A stretch of 34,735 nt of DNA from NCBI RefSeq assembly GCF_027604915.1, contig NZ_JAJAQC010000060.1, positions 1-34,735 of the forward strand, given 5' to 3'. Origin of the DNA: Streptomonospora mangrovi. GTDB taxonomy: Bacteria; Actinomycetota; Actinomycetes; Streptosporangiales; Streptosporangiaceae. A model generated the notes under the pieces. It was not told the origin of the DNA. It saw nothing but the letters and a program-made list of their open reading frames with translations, and searched no databases. Both the position numbers and the translations under genes were made by a program. Positions 8,000 to 15,400 of the stretch are shown here, one piece after another; position 1 is the stretch's first letter, and the number at the start of each line of letters is the position of its first letter.

Positions 8000-8459
8000 G
8001 GCTGCATCCCTTCCGTGCCGGGCAGGGGCCGCTCCGCACGGCCGCCGGAACCGGCCCAACGCCCACGCGCCCGCAACGGCCCCTGGGGGCCGGCCGGGCG
8101 GCGTGGCGCTGAGCGGCTCCGGCCGGACGGGCGGTAAGCCACTACCGTTCCGACGCGGCCGGAACCCCGCTCGTTCCGCGCTTCCCGTGGTGCGGCCTCT
8201 TCCGGTGGGACGCGGGTAAGGCGCTCTCCGGTTCGGCGGCCCGTCCGGCTCGGCCGGTTCGGTGGGGAATCGGTGGGGAGGAGGACCGCCCCGAGCGGGC
8301 GGCGCAAGAAGCCCGGAGCCGGGATGCGAGAGGCGATGGGACGGCACCGGCAGCCGAGACCGCCGCCGGCGGGCGGCACGCCCACGGGGCTGAGCGCCCT
8401 TCCCCTCACAGGTCCGAGGTGCTCAGCCCCGTTCGCCGCCGCTCCTGCCGTCGGGGCGG
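8000..8459. other. Intergenic region upstream of the kinase gene
   Basis: These 460 bases carry no gene I can support; all open frames show Arg/Pro/Gly-rich shadow composition. They hold the kinase ribosome site (CCCTTCC at 8008-8014 on the plus strand), a possible ECF sigma promoter at 8126-8151, a GGAAC/GTTCC inverted repeat at 8161-8177, and the 3' flank of the protease gene without an obvious terminator. Confidence 0.5.
8126..8151 (-). promoter_or_regulatory. Possible ECF-sigma promoter of the kinase gene
   Basis: On the minus strand GGAAC (8147-8151) is followed by a 17-base spacer and CGTC (8126-8129), an arrangement known for many ECF sigma factors (cell-envelope stress type). The kinase start lies about 127 bases downstream. 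Both motifs are short and arise often by chance in GC-rich DNA. Confidence 0.25.
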
Positions 8460-9560
8460 CTACCCGGCCGGCTGCTCCGGGGCCGGTGCCGGGGCGGGCT
8501 CGGGCGCCGGGGCGGGCGCCTGGTCAGGGCTCCGGGGCTCGGTCGGCGCGCCCGGGTCGCCGGGCGGTGAGAGCCGGGTGGCCGCGTCTCCGCCCGCCCG
8601 GAACGCCTCCCAGTGCTCGGCCATCCGCCGGGCCTGGCCCCGGGTGAAGTTGTTCAGGCACGGATCGTCGCTGTAGTCCATGAAGTTGTGGACGGGGTCG
8701 GCGCCCCGCTGGGGGCAGGTGTCACTGCCCTCGGGGCAGCCGCTGGACTGCTCGCGCTGGTAGGGCGTGTCGTCCACGTAGTCGCCGGGCCGGTCGCAGC
8801 CGTTCTGGAAGGTGTGGAACAGCCCCAGCCAGTGCCCGGTCTCGTGGACGGCGGTGTAGCCGAGGTTGTAGTTCTCGCGGCTGCCGCCGGGCACGGTGCG
8901 GTAGTCCACCATCACGCCGTCGGCGGCGGCGTCGGTCTCGTACTCCTGCGGGAACGTGGCCTGGCCGAGCACGCCCTCGCCCATGTTGACCAGGTACAGG
9001 TTGAGGGTTTCGGCGCCGCCCCGGCGCAGTTGCGACCTCGCCTCGTCGGCGTGGGAGGTGAAGTCCTCGAACCAGGCGTCGTTGGCGGTGCGGGTGACGT
9101 CGCGCAGGTCGAAGGAGAACCCGGTGTCGGCCCCGGCGAACCCGCCGGCGAACGCCTTGTTCAGCACGTCGACCTGCTCCTGGACGGTGCCGTCGTCGAC
9201 GTCGCCGGTGCCGTCCTCGGCGTGGACGACGTGCACGACCAACGGCACGGCGGCGCCGTCGGCCGACTGCGCGGGCGCCTGCTGGTGGCGCAGCTTCTCG
9301 CGCAGCAGCCGGTCGTAGTCGGCGGCCTGCTCGGCGCTGAGCATGCCGTCGTCGCGGCGCGCCTCGGCCAGGCGGGCGGCGGCGCCCTCGGGCGGGCAGT
9401 CGGGCGGGGCCGGGTCGGCGCCGGTCTGGGCCTGGGCCGCCGACGTGGCGACGACCCCGGCGAGGGCCGCCGCGCCGACCAGCAGCCCGCCCCACGCCGC
9501 GACCGTCCTGACCGGTTTGCCGTTCTTCGTGCCCCTCGGGGCCTTTCCACCTTGATTCAT
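8460..9560 (-). CDS. Secreted M43-family zinc metalloprotease
   Basis: This 366-aa protein is a secreted metzincin-type protease (pappalysin/cytophagalysin family M43). The zinc site is AVHETGHWLGLFH, with HExxHxxGxxH at 239-249, and the Met-turn is NFMDYSDD (Met294). A signal peptide spans residues 1-44: basic start, a hydrophobic core of about 20 residues, and probable cleavage at AQA|QT. Six cysteines lie in the mature chain, several around the active site, as in M43 proteases. The last 45 residues are a Pro/Ala-rich tail. It probably degrades external protein. The start ATG lacks a Shine-Dalgarno sequence but has TACCGT eight bases upstream. The upstream helicase frame runs into this gene in another frame for lack of a stop. 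Confidence 0.9.
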   Translation of the reverse strand: MNQGGKAPRGTKNGKPVRTVAAWGGLLVGAAALAGVVATSAAQAQTGADPAPPDCPPEGAAARLAEARRDDGMLSAEQAADYDRLLREKLRHQQAPAQSADGAAVPLVVHVVHAEDGTGDVDDGTVQEQVDVLNKAFAGGFAGADTGFSFDLRDVTRTANDAWFEDFTSHADEARSQLRRGGAETLNLYLVNMGEGVLGQATFPQEYETDAAADGVMVDYRTVPGGSRENYNLGYTAVHETGHWLGLFHTFQNGCDRPGDYVDDTPYQREQSSGCPEGSDTCPQRGADPVHNFMDYSDDPCLNNFTRGQARRMAEHWEAFRAGGDAATRLSPPGDPGAPTEPRSPDQAPAPAPEPAPAPAPEQPAG

Positions 9561-9568
9561 AGACACGG

Positions 9569-9574
9569 ACGGTA
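9569..9574 (-). promoter_or_regulatory. Predicted -10 box of the M43 protease gene
   Basis: TACCGT (minus strand) lies eight bases before the ATG at 9560. Next to it, at 9580-9590, is the palindrome GTGGTTACCAC (5-bp arms, one central base), a possible operator in the -10/-35 spacer. Confidence 0.4.
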
Positions 9575-9790
9575 GTTGTGTGGTTACCACCCGCCTGTCC
9601 CGGCGCACCCGCGTTGCGAAGTGTTTGCCCGGCCATGGGCGGCCATGGCGCGGCTGTCCGGGGTGTCCGCCTGCTCTGGGGACAGGGCGCACACGGACCG
9701 GGCGGGGGCGGGCGCGCTCTCGGCGCGTCCGCCCCCGCCCGGTGCGGCACAGCGCGGCGCGGTGGGGTGTGGCGCGGTGCGGCGTGGCGG

Positions 9791-11508
9791 CTAGCGCCCG
9801 CCCGTGGCCCCCAGGTGCGGATCTTGGCGATGCGGGCGCGGATCTGGTCGGCGCTGGCCTGGGCGATCGCCGGGCCGCCGCAGACCCGCCGCAGCTCGGT
9901 GTGGATCACCCCGTGCGGCTGCCCGGTGCGGTGGTGCCAGGCGCCCACCAGCGTGTTCAGCTCCTTGCGCAGCTCGGCGAGGACCTCGTGGGCCGGCGGC
10001 TCGTAGGTGTCCTTGGGCGCCTTGCGCTCGTTGGCCCGCTGCTCGCCCTTGCGCTTGCGCAGCAGTTGGGCGACCTGGTCGGGCTCCAGCAGGCCGGGCA
10101 GCCCCAGGAAGTCCTCCTCCTCGGGGGAGCCGGGGGCGCCGCCGCCGAACTCGGCGCCGTCGTAGAGGACCCGGTCGAACTCGGCCGAGGCCTCCATGGT
10201 CTCGAACGGCAGCTCCTCGCCCGCGTCGGGCGTGTCGCGCTTCTTGCGCGCCTCGTCGATCAGGTCCTGCTCGGGGTCGAAGTCGCCCTCGCGGATCGGG
10301 CGGTCCAGCGCGTGGTCGCGCTCGCGCTCCATCTCGCCGGCGTACTCCAGCAGGCTGGGCACCGAGGGCAGGAACACCGAGGCGACCTCGCCGCGCCGCC
10401 GCACCCGCACGAACCGGCCCACGGCCTGGGCGAAGAACAGCGGGGTGCTGGTGGAGGTGGCGTAGACGCCGACCATCAGGCGGGGGACGTCCACGCCCTC
10501 CGACACCATGCGCACCGCGACCATCCACCGCTCGTCGGACCCGGAGAACTGCTTGATCTTCTTGCTGGCGGTGGGGTCGTCGGAGAGCACCACGGTGGCG
10601 CCGCGCCCGGTGATCTGGCGCAGGATGCGGGCGTAGGCGCGGGCGTTCTCGTGGTCGGTGGCGATCACCAGGCCGCCGGCGTCGGGGAAGCTGTTGCGGA
10701 CCTCGGTGAGCCGGCGGTCGGCCGCCGCCAGCACCCGCTTGATCCAGTCGCCCTTGGGGTCGAGCGCGGCGCGCCACGCCTGGGAGAGGGCGTCCTGGGT
10801 CAGCGGCTCGCCCAGGCGCGCGGCGAGTTCGTCGCCGGCGCGGGTGCGCCAGCGCATCTCGCCGGAGTAGGCCATGAAGATGACCGGGCGCACGACCCCG
10901 TCCGACAGCGCCGGGGCGTAGCCGTAGCTGTAGTCCCACGAGCACCGGCGGACGCCGTTGTGGTCCTGGACGTAGTCCACGAACGGGATGGGGTTGACGT
11001 CGGAGCGAAAGGGTGTGCCGGTGAGGGACAGCCGCCGGGCCGCCGGCTCGAAGGACTCCCGAACCGCGTCGCCCCAGCTCAGCGCGTCGCCGGCGTGGTG
11101 GACCTCGTCGAAGATGACGAGCGTGCGGCGGGCCTCGGTGCGGTTGCGGTGCAGCGCCGGGTGCGCGGCCACCTGCGCGTAGGTGACGGCGGCACCGATG
11201 TACTGCTTGCCGAGCGCGCCCTGGCCGTTCTTGAAGTCGGGGTCGATCGCGATGCCGAAGTAGGCGGCGGCCTCGGCCCACTGCTTCTTCAGGTGCTCGG
11301 TGGGGCAGACGATCGTGATGGCGCGCACCACGTGGCGGGCCAGCAGCTCGCTGGCGAGGGTGAGCGCGAACGTCGTCTTGCCGGCCCCGGGCGTGGCCAC
11401 CGCGAGGAAGTCGCGGGGTTCGCGCCGGAAGTACTCCTCGAACGCTTCGCGCTGCCATTGCCGCAGGCCGGCGAGGCGTTCGTCGGTGGTGGTGTCAACA
11501 AGCGTCAT
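9791..11508 (-). CDS. DEAD/DEAH-box SF2 helicase, stop codon shifted out of frame
   Basis: This is an ATP-dependent SF2 helicase of about 572 aa. Motif I is ATPGAGKTT (38-46), motif II DEVH (134-137), motif III SLTGTPFR (161-168) and motif VI QAVGRFVR (361-368). It resembles restriction-type and UvrB-like helicases found across actinobacteria; the substrate is unknown. The start is ATG 11508 after GGGGAA. In the actual reading frame there is no stop after the final helix (AKIRTW). The frame stays open to 8722, through the intergenic region and into the protease gene, as clearly non-coding Arg/Pro-rich sequence. One extra base in the C5 run at 9808-9812 would bring the TAG at 9791-9793 into frame, giving a tail GATGGR. 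I therefore place the real end there. A sequencing error or a natural frameshift are both possible. Confidence 0.8.
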
Positions 11509-11654
11509 GCTGCGGTTCCCCTGGTACTCACTCGGATGAGGGTATCCGCCCGAGGGGGCCGGGACGGCGGGGAACGGCGGGCGCGTTGGTCACTTCCGCG
11601 CGGCGCCGGGGCACGGAAGGCGGCGGGGGCAGGGCCGGTGGTCGGGAGGCAGGT

Positions 11655-12206
11655 TCAGAGTCGGGCGCTGCTGGCCGATCTGACCGCCCGGGCCAGGGCG
11701 CCGCGCGGCAAGTCAAGAAGGCGCGCCGCATCACCCCGCCCCGGCCGGAGGCCGCGAGGGGCGTCCTGGCCGGAAACGCGCCGGGCCTGGTTCTCCCGGG
11801 CGAGGGCCAACTGCTGCCCGTGGGCCGCGACGATGGCCTCGGGAACCCGGTCGTTGCTCTCCAACCGCTCCTGTGTGGCCGCCATACGCCCCACGGTGCG
11901 GTCCAAGGCGGTGTCTGCGGTTCGTACCTGTGCCGCGTTCTGCCCGGCCGACAGTGCCCAGCGGTCCGGCGGATTCCGCGGGCCGGTCGCAGCGGCCTCC
12001 CACCGGGTCGCGTTCAGGGCAAGTCCCGCTTCCACCTTCTCGGCCATCGGGCCGGCGGCCTTGCCAGCCACCACGCCGACGGCTCTGGCGGCCGTCATGC
12101 CGGCCGCCCTGTTGAGCGCGAGCGAGAACGCGAGCGAACGCGCGACCGCGGACACGGCAGCCGTTCCGTAGCTGCGGAGCGCCATGCGCATGAACTCTTT
12201 AACCAT
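11655..12206 (-). CDS. Hypothetical helical protein
   Basis: I do not recognise this 183-aa protein. Residues 10-60 are Ala-rich with weak hydrophobic helices and no clear signal peptide. Residues 85-140 form a charged helical stretch (TALDRTVGRM through ARENQARRV), and the C-terminus is Arg-rich. The start is uncertain: ATG at 12206, 12191 or 12185, none with a strong ribosome site. It lies 99 bp downstream of a membrane-anchored coiled-coil gene on the same strand, and the two may be co-transcribed. Its composition is somewhat less GC-extreme than its neighbours', and neither gene belongs to the usual helicase or sortase neighbourhoods, so they may be lineage-specific insertions. Confidence 0.55.
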   Translation of the reverse strand: MVKEFMRMALRSYGTAAVSAVARSLAFSLALNRAAGMTAARAVGVVAGKAAGPMAEKVEAGLALNATRWEAAATGPRNPPDRWALSAGQNAAQVRTADTALDRTVGRMAATQERLESNDRVPEAIVAAHGQQLALARENQARRVSGQDAPRGLRPGRGDAARLLDLPRGALARAVRSASSARL

Positions 12207-12305
12207 GAAGGCACGCTGCCATCACAAGCGGGGATTGGCAATCCTGGACGGACCTTCGGGTGCCGCACGCGGCCGGTGCCGACGCCGTGTCGGCCGGGTC
12301 AGCCC

Positions 12306-12758
12306 CTACCGTCGCCGACCGGCCGCACCCCGGCGGGTGGGGGTGGGGCGGGCGTCGGGGCGCGCGGGTTGGGTGGCGCCTGCTGAGGCGGCCCGGTTCT
12401 GTGCCGCCACCCGCAGTGTGGAGCGGGTCATGTTCGCCGCGGGGTTGACCGTCGGGCGCTGCGCGGCCCCCGCTCGCGCGCCGGGTTGCGCCCGCTGCGT
12501 GACCTGGGCTTCCTGCGCGTCACGTCGCGCCTGCTCGGCGGCCTCTCGCTGCTGGGCGACCTCCTTGCGGAGCTCCGCGAGTTGGTGGGCCACCTCTGCG
12601 TTCGCCTGCCTGCCGACCTCCGCCCGCCGGTTGTCGACCCGCGTCCGCCGGTTGCGCAGGGCGTCCCTGATGGTGTGGAAACCGGCCCAAGCCGCCATGC
12701 CCAAGACCCCCGATACAGCGAGGTAGGCCGCACCCTGTAACAAGCCCGCAAGATTCAT
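12306..12758 (-). CDS. Membrane-anchored coiled-coil hypothetical protein
   Basis: I do not recognise this 150-aa protein. One membrane segment spans about residues 4-27, followed by a strongly charged coiled coil at about 35-92 (RNRRTRVDNRRAEV through QQREAAEQARRDAQ). A basic, Pro/Ala-rich tail ends in RRGAAGRRR. The layout (short outer N-terminus, cytoplasmic coiled coil by the positive-inside rule) recalls small scaffold proteins such as phage-shock or DivIC-like factors, but no family signature is visible. The start ATG 12758 has TAGGCT six bases upstream and no Shine-Dalgarno sequence. It occupies the place downstream of the 55-aa membrane protein where pabA-type genes are often found in related genomes. 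Confidence 0.65.
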   Translation of the reverse strand: MNLAGLLQGAAYLAVSGVLGMAAWAGFHTIRDALRNRRTRVDNRRAEVGRQANAEVAHQLAELRKEVAQQREAAEQARRDAQEAQVTQRAQPGARAGAAQRPTVNPAANMTRSTLRVAAQNRAASAGATQPARPDARPTPTRRGAAGRRR

Positions 12759-12764
12759 GGAGGG

Positions 12765-12770
12765 AGCCTA
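12765..12770 (-). promoter_or_regulatory. Predicted -10 box of the coiled-coil gene
   Basis: TAGGCT on the minus strand, the same hexamer as before mec and pncB, lies six bases before the ATG at 12758. A leaderless transcript is predicted. Confidence 0.45.
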
Positions 12771-12883
12771 GCCACCCCCGACCGAGCGGAAAGTGAAGCT
12801 CCGGTGAAGCTCCGGCGCCCTTCGCGGGACGCTGCCGTGGGTCCGCCCGACCCGAACGCGCCGGGCTCGGGGCCATCCGCGAT

Positions 12884-13051
12884 CTAGCCGCCCTCGACCT
12901 CCACGGCGCCGTCGTTGAACGGCATGTAGGGGTCGATCGCCGGGAAGACGTAGAACCACAGGCCGGCGGCCACGGCCGCCACCAGTACCAGGGTCAGCAG
13001 CAGCTTCACCGGCCAGGGGCCGGGCAGCACGCGCCAGATGAGGCCGTACAT
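12884..13051 (-). CDS. 55-aa conserved membrane protein next to sortase
   Basis: This small protein starts MYGLIWRVLPGPWPVK and continues with a single membrane helix at about residues 15-36 (LLLTLVLVAAVAAGLWFYVF). It ends in a short acidic tail with the segment PYMPFNDGAVEVE. I recognise it as the small membrane protein found beside actinobacterial class E sortase genes (PGP-x-VK before the helix, PW/PF-ND after it). It begins seven bases after the sortase stop, with GGGGGAG inside the sortase end as ribosome site, so translation is probably coupled. Its function is unknown; a sortase partner role is inference from conserved linkage. Confidence 0.8.
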   Translation of the reverse strand: MYGLIWRVLPGPWPVKLLLTLVLVAAVAAGLWFYVFPAIDPYMPFNDGAVEVEGG

Positions 13052-13058
13052 CAGCGCA

Positions 13059-13868
13059 TCACTCCCCCGCCGCGGCCTGGGTCTCGGGCGCCATGTCGGC
13101 GATGTTCTCGGGCATGCCCTCGTCCTTGGGCCGGGTGTCGGTCAGTTCGGCGTGGATGATCAGCCGGTGGGTGTTGTTCAGCCGGGGCGCGCACGTCGTC
13201 AGCGTCAGCAGGGAGCGCTGCGGGTCCTCGTTGTTCTCCGCGTTGAAGGGGTCGGGGTCGACCACCTCCACCTGGTCGGGGGTGACCGTGCGCTCCTCGA
13301 TCACCTCGTAGGTGTAGAAGTTCTCGGCGTCCTCGACCACGATCTGGTCGCCGTTCTCCAGCAGGTCCAGGTCCCAGAAGATACCGGGGGTGCGGTGGCC
13401 GGCCACCGCGTAGTTGCCGGGCTGGCCGGCGGCCGTGGCGTCGCCGCCGCTGACCGCGTCGTCGCCGTAGTGGCCCGGGCTGTAGCGGATGTCCTCCTGG
13501 CTGACCCCGTTGACCACGACCCACTGGAGGTCCAGGTCGGGGATGTAGAGGCGGCTGTTGGCCGAGCCCGGCAGCGGCTCGGAGTCGGGGCCGCGGACCT
13601 CCTGCTGCTCCCACTGGTCTTCCAGACCCTGGGCCAACTGGTCCTGCTCGCGGTCGGTCTCGAACTGCTTGCCGTAGACCTCGTAGGCGGCGAAGAAGAG
13701 CATGAGCAGCCCGGCGGTGAACAGCAGTTCGCCGAATCCGCGGACGATGCCGCGCGCGATGTCGCCGCCCGTGCGCTCGCGCGGCGGCTCGGGGTGCCTT
13801 CTGCGGCGGCCTCGGGATCCGCGGCCGCGCGACCCTCGGTGCGAATGGCGTTCGCTTGTGTAGACCAT
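13059..13868 (-). CDS. Class E sortase
   Basis: This membrane transpeptidase is expected to anchor cell-wall proteins carrying a LAxTG-type sorting signal. The 269-aa protein has a basic N-terminal tail, a membrane segment at 45-65, and the sortase domain with catalytic His158 (AVAGHRT), Cys226 (TLTTCAP) and Arg235 (NTHRLIIHA). Its domain and gene context fit class E, the housekeeping-type sortase of GC-rich actinobacteria. I chose ATG 13868, since upstream sequence lacks coding character. No sortase substrate with a C-terminal sorting signal is present in this window. It is followed at once by the 55-aa membrane protein. Confidence 0.9.
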   Translation of the reverse strand: MVYTSERHSHRGSRGRGSRGRRRRHPEPPRERTGGDIARGIVRGFGELLFTAGLLMLFFAAYEVYGKQFETDREQDQLAQGLEDQWEQQEVRGPDSEPLPGSANSRLYIPDLDLQWVVVNGVSQEDIRYSPGHYGDDAVSGGDATAAGQPGNYAVAGHRTPGIFWDLDLLENGDQIVVEDAENFYTYEVIEERTVTPDQVEVVDPDPFNAENNEDPQRSLLTLTTCAPRLNNTHRLIIHAELTDTRPKDEGMPENIADMAPETQAAAGE

Positions 13869-14285
13869 GTGACCTGCCGTCGACGTGCCGCCCCTTGCGC
13901 GCCCGGGCGCGGCGAGCGGGCGCGTGCCACGGGGCCTGGGCATGGCGGTGCGGGTGGTGGGGAGTCCGCGCGTCCGGCCCGGTTGGGCCGAATGCGGCGA
14001 TCTGTCCAGTGAGGAGCGTACCGCGCCCGGAGGGACGGCACAGCAGTCATCGGGGGATCCCGGGCGGCCGGGGTCGGCCGCGAGGCCGGTCGCGGAGTGG
14101 CGCCGCGCGGGGCGCGGCGCCGGGCAGGGTCGCGATGCCGGGCCGGGCAAAGGCGCGGTACCGGCCGGACGGGGGCGGTCCGCGGAGCCGGGCCGGGACG
14201 CCGCGCGGCGGTAAGCGCCGGGCCGGCGCGGCGGCGGACGTGCGAGCGCCCGGGTGCCGACGCCCCCGGGCCGCCGCGCAGCCCG
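13869..14285. other. Intergenic region between DUF3039 and sortase genes
   Basis: I see no gene in these 417 bases. Near the DUF3039 end lies an inverted repeat (GCCCGGG at 14248-14254, CCCGGGC at 14265-14271, ten-base loop) that may act as a terminator without a T-tract. The sortase promoter should lie here, but I could not pick out convincing boxes. Confidence 0.5.
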
Positions 14286-14549
14286 CTACTTCATCATCTC
14301 TTCGTAGATCTTCTTGCACTCCGGGCAGACCGGGAACTTCTTGGGGTCGCGGTTGGGGACCCACACCTTGCCGCACAGCGCGATCACCGGGCTGCCGGTG
14401 ACCGCGCTCTCCGTGATCTTGTCCTTCTGCACGTAGTGTGCGAACCGCTCGCGGTCGCCGTCGTCGTGCGAGATGTCCGGCCGGGTCTCGCTGTCCGGCT
14501 TGACCTTGCTCACGACGTGCATCGCCGTGTCCGTCGCCATCGTCGCCAT
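14286..14549 (-). CDS. DUF3039 domain protein (putative zinc-binding)
   Basis: This 87-aa actinobacterial DUF3039 protein has unknown function. His38, Cys59 and the CPEC pair Cys75/Cys78 form a plausible zinc site in the conserved ALCGKVWVP and FPVCPECKKIY segments. The start has a strong AGGAGG sequence 12 bases upstream of ATG 14549; an alternative ATG lies nine bases further in. It follows YqgE by 158 bp, an association common in actinobacteria. It has no membrane or signal segments. Confidence 0.9.
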   Translation of the reverse strand: MATMATDTAMHVVSKVKPDSETRPDISHDDGDRERFAHYVQKDKITESAVTGSPVIALCGKVWVPNRDPKKFPVCPECKKIYEEMMK

Positions 14550-14707
14550 CGTGCCCTCACACCTCCTCGGTGCTCACACGCGGTGCCTCCCTCGCCGCAC
14601 CGCTCCTGCCTCACCGCGCGGCGGGCATGGGCGGCCGGGTGCCCCCGGGGGGCGCCGTCGCCGCTGCCGTGCCGCGCTTCCTCCACGGTATCGGCAGCGG
14701 CCCGCGC

Positions 14708-15295
14708 TCAGTTCAGGCTCGGGTCGTCGGGGAAGGTCGAGACCAAGGCGAGATCGCCGCCCTGGCGGCGCAGCACCCGGGGCCACAGGAGGTCGGGGTC
14801 GGGGGAGAACACGTCGTCGGCCACGGCGGGCAGGACGTACCAGGCGCCCTCGGCGATCTCGCCGGCGAGTTGGCCGGTGCCCCACCCGGAGTAGCCGGCG
14901 AACACGCGGAAGCGGCCCAGCGCGCCGCCCAGGATCTCGGGCGGGGTGTCGAGGTCGACCACGCCCAGGCCCTCGACTCTGGAACCCTCGTGGGTGCGGC
15001 CCTCCAGCGGGCGCCAGCCCAGCGGGGCGTCGCCGCCGCCGGCCAGGCCCAGCGCCAGCCCGGCGCCGGTGCCCACCGGCCCGCCGGAGAACATCACGGC
15101 GGGGTCGCTGGCGAACCCGCTCCAGTCGCCCAGCACCTCACCGACGGGGAGGTCGGAGGGGCGGTTGACGATGACGCCCAGGGTGCCTTCGTCGGGGTCG
15201 TCGTCGACCACGAACACCACGGCCCGCCGGAAGTTGGGATCCTCCAGCCGGGGCGTGGCCACCAGCAGGCTCCCCGTGAGGGTCGGCTCGCTCAT
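14708..15295 (-). CDS. YqgE/AlgH family protein
   Basis: This 195-aa protein belongs to the UPF0301 (YqgE/AlgH) family, recognised from the LTGSLLVATPRLEDPNF start, GVIVNRP, the FSGGPV segment and FAGYSGWGTGQL. In Pseudomonas the AlgH name came from alginate regulation, but the biochemical role of the family is not settled. It is cytosolic. The start ATG 15295 has AAGGTGG about five bases upstream. DUF3039 lies downstream and the malic enzyme upstream. Confidence 0.93.
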   Translation of the reverse strand: MSEPTLTGSLLVATPRLEDPNFRRAVVFVVDDDPDEGTLGVIVNRPSDLPVGEVLGDWSGFASDPAVMFSGGPVGTGAGLALGLAGGGDAPLGWRPLEGRTHEGSRVEGLGVVDLDTPPEILGGALGRFRVFAGYSGWGTGQLAGEIAEGAWYVLPAVADDVFSPDPDLLWPRVLRRQGGDLALVSTFPDDPSLN

Positions 15296-15400
15296 GTTCC
15301 ACCTTTACCCCGATCGCGCCGCCGACGCCAACGGCGCTGTGGCGGCTGTGGACGGCCGGGCGGGGCGCCGGGGGCGCCCCGCCGCGCGGCCGTGCCGGCG

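Noticed and set aside
9580-12171. Open plus-strand frame of 863 codons opposite the helicase gene
   Set aside because: Low-complexity Val/Gly/Leu/Arg shadow of the helicase. No start signals or family motifs.
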